A stretch of DNA of 64,000 nt, from positions 15,901,501 to 15,965,500 of the forward strand of contig CANTUQ010000073.1 of the NCBI GenBank assembly GCA_947683425.1, in the 5' to 3' direction. The notes under the pieces were generated by a model. That model saw nothing but the letters and a program-made list of their open reading frames with translations, made no database searches and had not been told where the DNA came from. The translations under genes were made by a program, and so were the position numbers. Source of the stretch: Excoecaria cochinchinensis (taxonomy: Eukaryota; Streptophyta; Magnoliopsida; Malpighiales; Euphorbiaceae). This document shows, in pieces, positions 44,212 through 56,282 of the stretch (positions are counted from its first letter, which is position 1; each line of letters starts with the position of its first letter).

Positions 44212-44229
44212 CCCAAAATTGGGGGCAAC
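44212..44229 (+). promoter_or_regulatory. Polypurine tract of forward Tat element
   Basis: CCCAAAATTGGGGGCAAC directly precedes the 3' LTR start TGTAGACACC at 44230. Confidence 0.75.
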
Positions 44230-46826
44230 TGTAGACACCAGGTCATGAGGTAGTCCAGATCAAAGTTACCCGATGAAGAAACTAACGTCGATTTTCGGAT
44301 AAGGGATGAAAGTTGTGAATGTTCATCCTCCAGTTTTATAAGGATCGGAGGTTTTCTGGGTAAACGGGGGATTTCAAAAAGTTGAAGAGAGTTCAACTTT
44401 GAGAATTGGCATTTGGTTCCACAGACGGGCAGCCTGTCGGTGGCGGAGAGCCCGTCGCTCACGCGAGAGGCCCATCTCTCACGTGAAGCACCGGCTGTCG
44501 CTCGGGGAAGGGAGCCCGTCGCTCGAATGAGAGATGGCTGTCGCTCGCCTGTGCAACACCCGTCGCTCGGGAATGGAGCCATCACTTGGCTGAGCGGCGC
44601 CTGTCGCTCATTTGAATGACACTCGTCGCTTGCCTGAGCAGCGCCCACTCCTCGCGGGAGACGGTCGTCTCCCATCTCCGTGCCACGTGTAGGGCCCGTC
44701 AGCCAAATGACCACTGGTGCCCCTTCGGACCGTCGCCCATCGATAATCCACGAGCAGCCATCGATCGGTGATCTGGTTGTTTGAACCACCGGATTCTCCA
44801 AATTTTGAAGGATTTTACAAAATATCTTTTAAATCTTTTTGAATTTTCCAAATCTTTTCAAATATTCTTAAATATTAGCTTTGATTTTAGGTATATTCTG
44901 AAAATCGTTCGGTTTTTATTTGATTTCAGAAAATCCTCTTCAAATTTAAATTTAAAATTTAAATTTATTTGAAATTTCTTCCTAAATCTATAAACAGAGG
45001 AAGGGAATTCAGTTTTAGGGGTTGGAAAATTTGCTGAAAATTTCTTGATTAGAAAACTTTTTAGAAAACTAAAGATTAGCAATTTTCCACAGAAATTTCA
45101 TATTTCGATTTCTACAAAAAAGAATTTTCTTTCAAAATTTCTTATTCTTTACTTTATTTTATTCTCGAATTACGCTAATCCAAGAAAATGAGATCCATTC
45201 GTTTTCATCAATCTAGCTAATTCAGATATTCATCGCTGTCAAAATTCCAAGAAAGAGAAAATAATTCCCTTTTCTTGATTTATTTTTCAAAGTAAGATTT
45301 TTGCAACCAAAAATCTCTTCAGATCGCGTGATCATGATTCGATCCTTGTAGAACTCGAGGAGTCAAAATCTTGCAATGTTCACCTTCACGAGGTAAAAAT
45401 CCGAGGGTAAACATTCTGGATCTATCATTTTGAATTTAATTATTCTTGGTAATTTCTTGTATAAAAATCCATTTTTATTCAAATTAAAACAAAAAGAAAA
45501 TTTTGTTTTTTTTTTTGGTTTTTTCGAGAACAGAGGCGACCAATGGGCATAAGGAGCACTGACAGCCATCGCTCAAGCGAGCGACGGGCCGTCGAGGGTT
45601 GCCCTTGCACCCGTCTGTCACGCCCAGAGACGCCCGTTGGTGACACGATTTGGGCCGTCCCTGGGCCTCCTTTCCCCATTTGACTCCTTTTCTCCTTTTT
45701 CTTTTGTTTTTAATGGTTGTCTTATGCAATTTCTTCCATTTTTCCCCTTATTATTTAATTTCATATTTATTTTGGTTCTTTAATTTTACACTAACATGTC
45801 CTTTATTTTTGTGAGTTTTTATTTTTGACTTATTTGGTGGATTTGAAGCCATTTGATGTAGAAGCTACTGCAAAGACCTAAGGGTCTGCTCCTGAGTTCA
45901 TTTTCTGGACTTTATTTTTTTATATTTTAAATTATATCGTTATTGGGAATAATACCCTGTTTATATTATCTCGCTAATAAAAATGGTTAAATATTTTTAT
46001 TAATTAAATTGGGGCTTTTTGTAAACTAAGGATCAATGTCCAATTTTCCTAACAAATAAAAATCGACATCTCAAAATTATTTTGCAATAAATATGCATGC
46101 GGGGACCAATGTCCTCACTCCTAACATATATCCCGATTAATGTATGAATCGCTGGCAATTTACAATGGGGGTTGTATTCCGCCTCTAGTTTTACTGTAAT
46201 CCAATTTTTTGTACACTTTATTTTAATTATGGTTTATCTACCGCTTTCCCTGAATGGATGATTTGCGCTTTAATTAGAATGCATTAAATTAAGTGAGAAA
46301 TGGGATGAAACGATAAGTTCAAAACTTAACTATAAATTTGACCAAGATATGAACAAATAGGAAGTCCCGAACCTTCTCTGGTCCTTGGGCTCAATGAGGT
46401 GAGAGGACCATCTCAATGTTCTGTTGGGATTGGGCCTCCAAGACGCCTCTTGTGCCCCGTAAAAGGCTAAAAATTGCATAGTCCTAGGTGCCATAAGGCG
46501 AGAGGACCATCCCAATGTTCTATTAGGGTGGATGTCCCCAAGACACCTCTAGTTTTCCTAAGCATGAGGCTAGAGGACCAACCTATCATTAGGGTGGAAG
46601 CCTCCAAGACACCTCCAGCTTGCCTATAATGGATATAGCAGTGCTGTCTTAAGCTTATTGAGGCTAGACGAACTTTGCCAATGTTCTATTGGGTGGCGAC
46701 TCCAAGAAGCCTCCTTGTTGCCCAAAATGGATGCACTTGTAATTTCTTACAAGTTTTTATGAGCCTCCTCCCAAAACCCCTGAAAGCGGGCAGTTCGGGG
46801 TGGCCCAGGGTTCGGTGCGTGTCACA
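44230..46826 (+). repeat. 3' LTR of forward Tat element
   Basis: This 2.60-kb LTR from TGTAGACACCAGG to GTGCGTGTCACA pairs with 8669-11170. TATA candidate CTATAAAC at 44988-44995. CpG-rich clusters are at 44410-44770 and 45530-45660 and the tandem repeat at 46370-46700. The duplicated CAAAG follows at 46827-46831. Confidence 0.92.
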
Positions 46827-46831
46827 CAAAG
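46827..46831. repeat. Target-site duplication CAAAG (right)
   Basis: Second copy of the 5-bp duplication flanking the forward Tat element. Confidence 0.95.
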
Positions 46832-47171
46832 ACACAACACATTCCACTCGCTGCTCTTGTGGACAGTTCACTTCTTGCAGTATTCAGTCTATCATCTCTA
46901 ACCAATATTCTACTATGTCGGATTCATTCATTGTGGTTCACTTAAATTCCTCGGCCCCTCTTTTCATGATCGGGTCCTAAGGGGCTTTAAGGGCTATCAG
47001 CCTAGCAATCATTTGCATAAGTTCTTGTACTAATGTTACATTTTTTGGCACTAAGGGAGGATTCGGATTCCTAACCGGCGGAGGCTTAGGTGCAAATGGG
47101 TTACGGTTAGCTCTACACGGGTTAACTCTTCCGGTCGTGTCACCTATCTCATCACTAGGGTCTTACTCCAT
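46832..47171 (-). pseudogene. Gag 5' half of the gag-only element
   Basis: From the ATG at 47171: an almost immediate stop, then PFAPKPPPVRNPNPPL and VQELMQMIARLIALKAP, then MNESDIVEYWLEMID and CPQEQRVECVVSL, which match the gag at 63235-63591 (ESDKAEMWIEKV, CPPEREVECVVSLL). The Tat element interrupts it exactly there and the remainder continues at 8663 on the far side. At least four stops are present. Confidence 0.82.
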
Positions 47172-47284
47172 TATCACTCTATAACACAAAAGCAAACATT
47201 ATCTGCATTAAGGCCACACTTTAGGCAGACTCATAATAACTCTATCTATCACACATCCTATATTCCAGAAATGTCTAAACCTAT

Positions 47285-47296
47285 GCTCTGATACCA
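47285..47296 (-). promoter_or_regulatory. Primer-binding site (initiator tRNA-Met) of the gag-only element
   Basis: TGGTATCAGAGC on the minus strand, five bases from the end of the 5' LTR. It is the standard plant Ty3/gypsy and copia primer site and shows that 47302-49860 is the 5' LTR. Confidence 0.93.
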
Positions 47297-47301
47297 TAAC
47301 T

Positions 47302-49860
47302 TGTAACGCCCCAATGCCCCTTGGGAGGACAAAGGAACGCTACACTATACTAAACATGCTGAACTATATACCATTAACATTATTCGTTATCTTAATATGT
47401 TCTCTAATGACATTAACATACACTAATGACTATAAGACCATACACTACCACTAGTTTATCATAGTGCACACTTTAAAAATTACAGTTTCACTTCTCTTAA
47501 ATTACATATCACTATACAAGTTACAAAAAGAAATGTTATTACAAAAATTGAGCTCTATCTACACAAAATCATTACAACCTTCAACCCAAAAATAAACACT
47601 TCCAGCTCCTATGGTGGCCTGCAGAACTTCCTTCATAACTTGACTCCAATCCACAACCTACACAAGAGACATGCACCCGTGCTAAGCGATAACGCATAGT
47701 GGGGATGTAGTTAAACAAATACTAACACAAGCATTCACAGGTTACTATACAATAAGAGGACATGTTCCAACCATACACCATATCACGTAACAATCACTAA
47801 GTCAATAATTCATTAACATGCCAATATCTAATAGTTCATTTTTAAATAGAAAGTCATGCATTAACTATAAGACGATAATCACATGGCCATGCTCAATATC
47901 TCATACTTTACCATGCCAATAATCACTACACTAAGCCAACGGAAGGCATCACTAACAAGATCACTAATTCACTTAGCATGGCATTGCTATTACACCATTA
48001 AATGAGAGCAATGTTATCAATACATATGCAGAACACAATCATACACACACCTTTATCGTTAATAGCCTGAATCATTTTAGAGGTGGATACGGGTACAATA
48101 GTTATTATTCACTAGAGACCGAAGTCCCAAATGTTATATCACTAGATACCAGTCGATATCGATCACTATACACCCGTCAGTGTTACACTAGCAGCCGCAA
48201 TTCACTAGCCCTTCATAAGCATGCTTATTTATCTATAACTCGACTACAGGCTTATTAGTTTATTCATTCATTACGCATTAATTCTCATGGCACCATTTAT
48301 TCGCATGTTAATTAGTCACATAGTAGTATACATTCGCATAGTGTTATTTAACCACATACTAAAATTTTAACGCATGATAAAATACTTGTGTAGTTTTCCA
48401 AACAACATCAATAATACAAACCAACACGTAATAATAAACTCATATTGTTGCATACCTTGCATATAATAAACTCATATTATAATGCAATTAAACTTAATTA
48501 AGCCTTGTCATGCATCCTTAAATCTCTTAATGTTTTTAAAGAAAAGACAATGTTGAAGTATCTCACGGTGGCAACTAATTCTGTTGTGACCATGACATGC
48601 CTCAAATTCATAAAATAGAATGCAAAACTTCTTACCTCACGGTGACAACCGATTTGGTTGTGACTGTGATATACAAAGCAGTTCCAGGACAGAATGCAAG
48701 CCAGGGTACCTCACGGTGGCAACCAGATTTATTGTCACCGTGACATACCACTTCTATCTGAACAGAATGCAACACTTGTATGCCTCATGGTAACAACCTA
48801 AGGGTTGTGACCATGGCCCATGCAAAATTGCCAATACAGAGCTGTGTTTTAGCAAAACACAGCTGTGCTATAAGTACACCTTGCATTTTCGCATTCATTA
48901 TCTTATGGCAAATCAACTCATAACTCATGCACATATACCTCATCAACTCACATGCCATTTCAACATAATTAAACCCTTATATGCATCTTTTTAAACTCAC
49001 CATAAAAATTGGCATAAGCAATCAAACAAGATATTAAAATCACACAACCCCAAATTTTGGCATGACCATAGCATCTACTATCCACTACATATCAATATCT
49101 CTATTCCATTTCAACAATTAATTTACAATAATTCACTATCCAATTCAAGTCAATTAACAATATAACACACAATAAACACATAATTTAACACATCAAAGCA
49201 TATCAATTCACATTCAATCCCTAACCTCTTGAAGCACTCATTCCTTTCTCCTCTATAAGACCTTCTCTTTACCCTTGGCTGGCCTACTTGACTCCTCACC
49301 TCATATACACATACAACACATGTGCAATTCCATTAAACTATACTCATAGCTTAAAGTTCAAATCAGAAATAGAATGAGATGAAGAAGACAAACTCTATAC
49401 CAAGACTTACCTTTCTAGCTGAGTACTTAATCTTTTTAACTATTGCTACTTAATTCTTAGAAATCCATAGCAAAATCAAGAACAAGAGAAAGAGGGAGAC
49501 GGATGAGGAGTTGAAGAACAAAAGAAGAAGTGTGAAATGAAGAAGAGACCTATTGATAGAATTTCCCCCATTCTCTCATCTCTAAACCCTTAAATGTGCA
49601 TGCAAAGAGGAGGTGTCAATTTCCCTTTCCCTCTCAAGCTAGGTGGCCGGCTCCTACAAGCCCACATGGCTTCCATCAATATTCAATTGACATTAATTAA
49701 TCACCATTACACTAATTAATCACCACTTATCACTTAATCATGTAAGTTACATTTTAGCCACTATAATATTTTATTTCCTTACAATTAAGTCCCTAATTAA
49801 CACTCATGCAATTACACTAATCACACTCAATACTACCAGGGTAATTTATGGGGTATTACA
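47302..49860 (-). repeat. 5' LTR of gag-only element
   Basis: This 2.56-kb LTR pairs with 5127-7663. It carries the hairpin block at 47661-47705, the palindrome ATAAGCATGCTTAT at 48215-48228, four 73-bp hairpin units (about 48565-48825) and a minus-strand splice-donor consensus at 49405-49413. A small duplication AATTAATCACCA occurs near 49690-49730. Confidence 0.92.
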
Positions 49861-50804
49861 TTTGGTTCCACTCTCTTTCTCGGTTTCATTTTCCCTTTCT
49901 CCTTTGATTTTTGTTTTCCTTTGGTTAATTTTTTGCATTTGATCGTTTGAAGAGGTTATTAAATGATTAGGAAGGTAAGTGTGATTTAGCTTTGTGTTGG
50001 GTGTTTTTCTACTCCATTTCTATTTTGGTTTGAGCTGGTTGTGTAATGGACTAAGAGATTTTATGTTGGTGTTCTTGGCTATGTATGAAGTTTCGGATAG
50101 AAAGATTGAGAAGGGCAAGTACAAGATCTGAATTTGAGGTGTCTTGGCTGCACTGCTAGAGGTTGGAATCGTGTGCCCCTTTGATTTTTGCATGTGTAGT
50201 GAATTGTGATGTAGCGTCAATTGATGCATGTTTAATATGTGTAGTTTGGAGAAATTGTATGTGTTAATTAATATTTGATATAATTAAAAAGTAAAATGGA
50301 TGTGTGTTGAAGTTTTAATTAAATTGCCATGAGTATAGTATAGTGATCATGTATGAACACTAGTTGTAGGGGAAAACTCTGCTCAGATTGTATCAGACCT
50401 CCTTGTGATGTTTTGGTGATAAGTGGATTTTGAGAACTCTAAATTAAGTGATTGTTATGCCATTAGAACCATAACTTCCATACCCATATAAGTCTTGGAA
50501 ATGACTATGAATGAATTCTGGCTCTAAGTTTCCCAAAAGTGGCCAAAACGTAAGTGTCTCTATTATGCTGGGTGTATTGGAACAGTATAGATGGTTTAGT
50601 TTATATCTGTTGTTCTAGAAGTTCCAATGACCTGAAACTTGTTTCATTTGAAACTTAACATCCTAGGGAACAATTGTTAAGAGGACATTTTTCCTAAAAA
50701 TGAGGTTTAGACGTTGGTTTAGGTGGTATAAGTTTGAGGTGAAAAGCAGTCTCGTAGGACACCTGATGGAAGCTACTGTAGCGAGCGCGACAGAACAAGT
50801 TTAA
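49861..50804 (+). mobile_element. LTR A, second part
   Basis: LTR A resumes after TTTGG with the pyrimidine-rich leader-like stretch (CTCTCTTTCTCGG) and the donor consensus AAGGTAAGT at 49972-49980. It matches the element B LTR up to GAAGCTACTGTAGCGAGCGCGACAGAACAAG-like sequence (compare 52745-52775) and is cut at 50805 by element B. The rest of LTR A must lie beyond the right edge of the window. Confidence 0.85.
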
Positions 50805-53589
50805 TGTAATAGCCCGATTTATATCCTAGTAGGATTTGTGGTGTCCTGATAAGTATGAGGATGTGTATTAATAAGATAGGACACATTGGAATGAGTACTT
50901 GGCTTAGCGAAGAATTTGTGTGGAGGCTTGGACAAGTCATGGAATAAGTGGCCTGAGTGAGGGGAGTGTCATGAGCGCAACAGAACACTCTAGTTGAAAT
51001 CTTATAAAAATTGGATTTAGGGTGCATTTAAGGACCCAATTGAATAAATAAAATAAGTTGAAGTGATTAATTGGTAATTGTGCTTGATTAAAGTTAATGG
51101 AGGTTAATTAGTATTAATCAAATTCAAATTTTAATAATGAGGATTAAGGAAGAGATAGTGGAATCCAAGTGTCTTCCTTTGGCTTTGCCACTTTAGCATT
51201 TGCATGCATTGAAGGAAAAAGAGGTGGATTGGCATGCATTGGGGGCAAGAGTTAGTGGAATTCAAGTGGCTTGAGCTGCCTTAATTCCTACATGAAATAT
51301 AACCTGTGAAGGAGAGACAAAACTTCATTCTTTGCATGTGATGTTCAGCTACTTCCTTTCAAAGTTTCTGTCCTTCTTCATCTTCTTTCTTACATTATCC
51401 ATCTCCTTCAAATTCTGCTTCCATAATTTCTGTTGGATGATCAAGTGAGTGATTAGTTGAGTGAAGTTTTTAAGTTAGCAAGGTAAGTGTTTAATTGGGT
51501 TGTTCGTCATCTTCATCTACTCTTTCTTCATTTTTGTTTTGAGATGGGAATTAATCCCCTTGTTTTTAATTCTGGAATTTGACTATGCATGTGATGGTGG
51601 TTATGAGAAAGGAACAAGAAGGAGGAGGAATGATGATCAAGGTGTCAAGTGAGCTTAAGTGGAACTAAGGAAATTAAGGTTTGGGAACTAAATGTGTTTT
51701 GTATGTGTAAATTAATTAACTATGTGTTAAGACTATTTGTGTTATGCTATGATATATTTGAATTGAAGAAAGGAATGCATTGAAGTATGATGATTTCTAT
51801 GAGTCTTTTGAACCTAATTTCAGGTGAATTGTGAATTTGCAGATAAATGAATTTGTTGAGGAATGGCTATTGGCATGTTTTACATTTTTCAGTTAAGGAT
51901 GTGAAGATTGAGTTTGTTGTGAAAATTGTGTTAAATGAGCTAGTTGGGAAGTGTTTAGCTAGTTAGTAAGTTTCATTTTCACCTATTGGTATTGTCAATG
52001 TAATTATGTGAGTTCACAAAGTATAGTGAGAAAAGGAGATTAATGGGTTGATATTTCGATGTTCAAGTCTTAAAGTATGGTAAACGTAACTTTGATATTG
52101 AGACCTTTAGGGTCATTAAAAAATGGCTTATAGTGTAGTTAATTCTCTGTAGGAGGGCCTTTTGGAGCATGTTATGTTCCTTGGGCCATGATTCCTTGTG
52201 TCTTAATCAAATTGAGATGAGAATTGTGCCTTATACAATTTAACATATATATGAATAAATTATTAGTGGCGCATTTTGGTTAAAAATGTCGTTAAAGTTA
52301 GTTTTAGAAGTCATGTGTATGAAGTAGGAAAAATGTACTTGTAGGATAAGTTTCAAGGTAGGTCTCTCTTGATCTTTAGTGACTGTTTTTCCCATAGATC
52401 GAGTTTTAATGCTCTAATTGGGTTGTTTCAAAATGGAGATGAAACTTAAGATACACACCTAAAAATTTCTAGAACATGGAGGAGCTAATTCTAGCTCTAA
52501 GTGTCCCAAAAAGTGTCCAAAACATAGGTGTCCCTATTCTTGCGGGTTCATCAGAACAGTATAGGTTGTTTAGGTCATATTTGATGTTTTAGATGTCTAA
52601 ATGACCAGAAAATTATCCCATTAGAAACTTAACATCCTTGTAAACAATTATAAAGAAGGAGAGATTGCCTAAAAATGAGGTTTATATGTTAGTTTAGGCG
52701 ATACAAGGTTGAGGTGAAAAGCAGTCTCGTAGGACACCTGATGGAAGCTACTATTGCAAGTGCGACAAAACAAGTTATATGAAGGATTTTCTTCTCATTT
52801 TGGAGCCCATGGTTGGCATGAATCAATTCCCCACCTTTATGCTCAACTAATTTACATATTTTTATGTGTTTTTCTTCCCGAATACAACTCGTATTACACC
52901 GAAATATTTCGGGGTCTATCTAATGCATGTTTAGGATTATTAAATGATTATAAGAATAGTTATCACTCGAAAAATACACATAAATATGATTAAGATTTGT
53001 AGTAAAATAATGAACTAATAATGTATAATAATATGAAATAGCATTTAGTCAAGTTAAATGACATTTAAGTATTATGATGCCTTAATCTGTATGAGCATGT
53101 ATAGTATGAATAAGTATGCATAATTATGAGTTGAGATTAAGTTATACACATGTGAAGGATAGTAAATGGAATGAGTTTGCTTAATGAGAATATGAATCAT
53201 ATATAGATGTGTAATGAGGTTTGATTGTATATGAGGAAAATATGGGTATGAATGAAGTGAATGAGATGTGTGAAAGTATGACTATATGTTCAATGAATGT
53301 GTGATTAAGAAACATTATTTTGATGTGTATTTTGGTAAAGCATAACTTAGATGGTCCAACTGAAAGGCATAAATTGATATTGCATTTCTTGATGAATTGA
53401 TTGAATGATGATGAGTTGCATTGCCTTGATGTCATGTTTGAATGTTTAGGATTAAATTGTGTTCATGACATGTAAATAAATAAATTAACAATAGATCATA
53501 TTGGCTAATTATGGGTTTGGAATAGACCATAAGAGTTGCATGTGAAAGGGGTGAAAAATGGGTCATGGGAAGTGAGGGTTTGAGAATTC

Positions 53590-53770
53590 CTGTTCTGTTG
53601 CAAGCGTGACACGGGTCGCGAGCATGATAGAATGCTTTCCTAGTCAAGGATGGATTCTGTCGTGAGCGCGAGCGTGCACCAGAGTGCGAGAGCGACATAA
53701 TCGAGGGCTGCATTTTTTCGCGAGCGCGACAAAAGCTTTATGTTTGGTCTGTCACGAGCGCGACAGTCTT
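53590..53770 (+). repeat. CpG-rich inverted repeats CGCGAGCGCGAC in element B LTR
   Basis: Several degenerate copies of CTGTCGCGAGCGCGACAGA occur within 180 bp; the 3' LTR has the same cluster at 59100-59270 and LTR A a single good copy near 4891. Arms TCTGTCGCG/CGCGACAGA surround a two-base loop. CpG sites in several copies have decayed to TG or CA. Confidence 0.7.
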
Positions 53771-54084
53771 GTATACTTGAGATGACTTCTTTAATGCCAA
53801 AAATGTATTTAATCAACATGTATGAATGATGAATAAGCATGTATATGATTTCAATTTTATGGTTAGTATGTGATTATGTATACATATAAATATATATATG
53901 AGATTGATCTTAGGTATGTTTATATATATCTATATGTGTGCGATCTTATGCAATTGCCATGACAAAGTAATTGTGATGCAAACTGCAATGCATGTGAATG
54001 ATGCGATGAAGAGTAACTGAATGATATTATAATGTTATACTTGCTATAACAATGAGAATAACCGGATTCATAATTTATCTTGCA

Positions 54085-54320
54085 AGTCAAGTAGTGGATA
54101 GATAGGCATGCCTATAGGGTCTAAGTGCTGTAGCCAAAGGCGTCTGATTCCTTCAGAATCATCAATGCGATTTGAATCCAATTCGGATTCCTCAATGCAA
54201 ATTATGTTATTTTATTAATTATTTTTGTACCCTCCGGTACCAATGCGATAAATGCATATCTACGGATACTATTTTGTTACTGTACCCTTGGGGTACCAAT
54301 GCAATACCCGTTATCCGCAT
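54085..54320 (+). other. LTR stem-loop string (element B)
   Basis: ATAGGCATGCCTAT (54102-54115, perfect palindrome), GATTC-cttca-GAATC, GAATCC-aattc-GGATTC, GTACC-ctcc-GGTAC and GTACC-cttgg-GGTAC. The stems differ from those of the solo LTR but number, spacing and order are the same. Confidence 0.7.
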
Positions 54321-54486
54321 CTTTGAGTTTCGGGCAAGTGTAAATTAATAAGAGTAATGTGTGAACAATGTGAAATATGAATAAGCTAGTTCTTTTGGTT
54401 ACACCATCTCATGGCTTTCACATGCTCATTACAATTGCACATAATAGTTTGTCACATAATTTCAAATCACTCAATTAGTTCACACA

Positions 54487-54517
54487 CCCATGCTAAGCGA
54501 TAACGCTTAGTGGGGAA
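54487..54517 (-). other. Inverted copy of the hairpin block in element B LTR
   Basis: CCATGCTAAGCGATAACGCT followed by TAGTGGGG is the reverse complement of the CCCCACTAAGC block. It lies 400 bp before the forward copy, so the two could pair with each other over about 30 bases. Confidence 0.65.
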
Positions 54518-54916
54518 AACAACATATATACATATAACATACAATGCAATGATTAATCATGTATAAGATATATCATGTTACTAGCAAAATAATGATGAGT
54601 TCAACTTAACATCTATATATATATGTGTGTGCATTTGTTGATTCTAAAATATGGAAATTTTATGATTCTTTTATTATTGCGATGAAATATCTTTATGTTA
54701 ATAATTAAGAAATTATAATCTTTTGTATATACATGTGGATAAGAATGAAATGTGCATGTGAAGAATAAGTGATAATGTGAATTCTAATGTGATTATCCAA
54801 TGTGTGGGCCTATAAATAGTGAGTACGAAGCATGATAGAATCATAAACCTTGTTGTGCTTATAACATGCTTAATGAGTATACTTGAACATTATGTTATTG
54901 TATATTGTATTCTATT

Positions 54917-54960
54917 CCCCACTAAGCATTATTGCTTAGTATGGATGTTTTATCCATGTA
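54917..54960 (+). other. Hairpin block near LTR 3' end (element B)
   Basis: TAAGC-attatt-GCTTA and then ATGGA-tgtttta-TCCAT, where other families have GCACGG/CCGTGC. Both sides of the second stem changed together, so pairing is kept. Confidence 0.7.
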
Positions 54961-55328
54961 GGTATCTGAAGATAGTGTTTTGAAAGATAGTCCCGCATCA
55001 CCAATGGCCAACACATTAGGAACCACTATAAATGTAGAATATTTGTAATATTATAAGATGTGTAACTATAGTCAGTAATGTGTAAGGGGAGTAAGTTTTT
55101 TGTATTGATAAAGTTATATTTTGTAAAGTGAATAATAAAGAAAGACTATAAGTGTTGTGTAAGGTAACGTATGGATTTTTCGAGTAACATTGAGTGTTGA
55201 TTTGAAAGAAAAATTTATTAATCTTGAGTTTTATGTGAATGTTAATTCGTGTTCACGTGTTGTTGTGTGTGACACTCCATAGCCATCGTAGTAAAGCTCT
55301 ACGGGTAGTTAGGGGGTGTTACAGTTTG

Positions 55329-55340
55329 TGGTATCAGAGC
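55329..55340 (+). promoter_or_regulatory. Primer-binding site of element B
   Basis: TGGTATCAGAGC starts five bases after the LTR end; complementary to the 3' end of initiator tRNA-Met. Confidence 0.93.
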
Positions 55341-56262
55341 CTGGTTTAGTCATTTTTGGGATAGAGTAGAATAGAAATGCGTATAGTTTTGTGTTGGCCT
55401 GATTCGGATGTCTTCGGTTCCTTGTGAATGTCGAGGGATTCTTTTCCTAAAGCGATGAAAGAGATTTATGGAAGTGGTAATCCCAAAGATTCATGTGATA
55501 AAGTGTGTATCGATTATCTTAATTGTTATCCGTATGCGATTGGTCCTTTAGGACATAGTGTAAATGTGTGTATGTACCTGGGAACTATTACTAAGCGATT
55601 TAAGGTAAAGAGTTATCTGATAATTTGATTGAAGTCCTATCCCATGAATTTGAATTAATTCTGGATATGAATAAGTTTGGAATTAAGAATGATGTGGAGA
55701 GTAACATAAAGTGGTGATATTTTGTACGCCTGTCAGCTATTTCAATGAAACAACATGAGCATGTAAAAACATAAGGATGGGAAAAGTGCATTAATACTGT
55801 ATAAACTGCATTTTTGCATCATTTTGCATACATACATCATCATATATTCATTCGCATCCCTTGATCACGTGTGCAAAACATAGTGCATGTGACTCATTTG
55901 AAGAGAAAGCTGACAGGATGTACATGTAATGTTTGATGTTGGAAAGAGGACTATTAAGGAGGAGCAAAGTGTTTATTAATGAATGTGTAAAGAATGGGTA
56001 ACCCAAGATAAGAAGATAAGAGAATGTGAATAAGATTCTGAATGAAGAATGGGTGATATGAGTAAAAGAAGTAACAGGAGTATTCTGTAAACTTGATGTG
56101 TCAAGGATTGTGCAATAAGAGAATAAAAAGTAGAAGTGTCTAAATATGAAGCATATGCATTTAGGGATTCTGAATAGTGATAAAGTTTTTCTAGAAGTGC
56201 TTCAACAGAGCAAAGTTTAGTATCCTCTATTGTTTGATCGGCTTTTAATTTTGAGCACGAAA
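55341..56262 (+). other. Interior of element B, no recognisable gag or pol
   Basis: It begins with a short leader shared with other Tekay-type elements (GTGTTGGCCTGATTCGGATG near 55392). A 66-codon open frame at 55428-55628 (MSRDSFPKAMKEIYGSGN...) resembles nothing I recognise, and its codon context does not support a gene. The remainder is AT-rich. This stretch replaces the 5-6 kb of gag-pol expected in an autonomous relative. Confidence 0.6.
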
Positions 56263-56282
56263 TTTCTTAAGGAGGGAAGAGT
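56263..56282 (+). promoter_or_regulatory. Polypurine tract of element B
   Basis: TTCTTAAGGAGGGAAGAGT immediately precedes TGTAATAGCCCG. The context AAATTTCTTAAG is shared with the gag-only element at 7664-7692 (minus strand), showing that the two elements kept related 3' ends. Confidence 0.8.

Larger units (their letters stand above)
8669..46826 (+). mobile_element. Tat/Ogre-lineage Ty3/gypsy element, complete but degraded
   Basis: LTRs are 8669-11170 and 44230-46826, flanked by CAAAG. The interior has a PBS, leader, gag, protease, RT, RNase H, archaeal-type RNase H, integrase, an antisense gene, a divergent sense gene, a tandem-repeat 3' UTR and a polypurine tract. Subtracting the solo LTR (13000-17204) and the foreign block 23480-40665 leaves about 16.8 kb, a normal size for Tat/Ogre elements, which are among the largest plant retrotransposons. 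Membership rests on the second RNase H after the RT-linked one and on the extra genes downstream of pol. All coding parts carry stops or frameshifts. Confidence 0.92.
5127..49860 (-). mobile_element. Gag-only non-autonomous LTR element (TR-GAG-like), hosting a nested Tat element
   Basis: This is a complete reverse-strand element. The 5' LTR is 47302-49860, the PBS 47285-47296, gag is split between 46832-47171 and 7768-8663, the polypurine tract is 7664-7680 and the 3' LTR is 5127-7663. Removing the nested insertion leaves about 6.6 kb with an interior of only about 1.5 kb. Gag runs through its zinc knuckle into the first residues of protease and then goes straight to the 3' end, so protease body, RT, RNase H and integrase are absent. 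Such an element would depend on enzymes from a related autonomous element. The term TR-GAG for LTR elements carrying only gag is established; assignment to it is my inference. Confidence 0.85.
50805..55323 (+). repeat. 5' LTR of element B
   Basis: 4519 bp from TGTAATAGCCCG to GGGGGTGTTACA. Landmarks are the donor consensus (51481-51488), GC-rich CGAGCGCGACA repeats (53590-53765), the palindrome ATAGGCATGCCTAT (54102-54115), mini-hairpins (54150-54310), an inverted copy of the hairpin block (54487-54517) and its forward copy (54917-54960). Open frames within it have no homology support. Confidence 0.92.

Noticed and set aside
55428..55628. Candidate small gene in element B
   Set aside because: 66 codons, no recognisable domain, no second copy in the window to test conservation; listed only as part of the interior.
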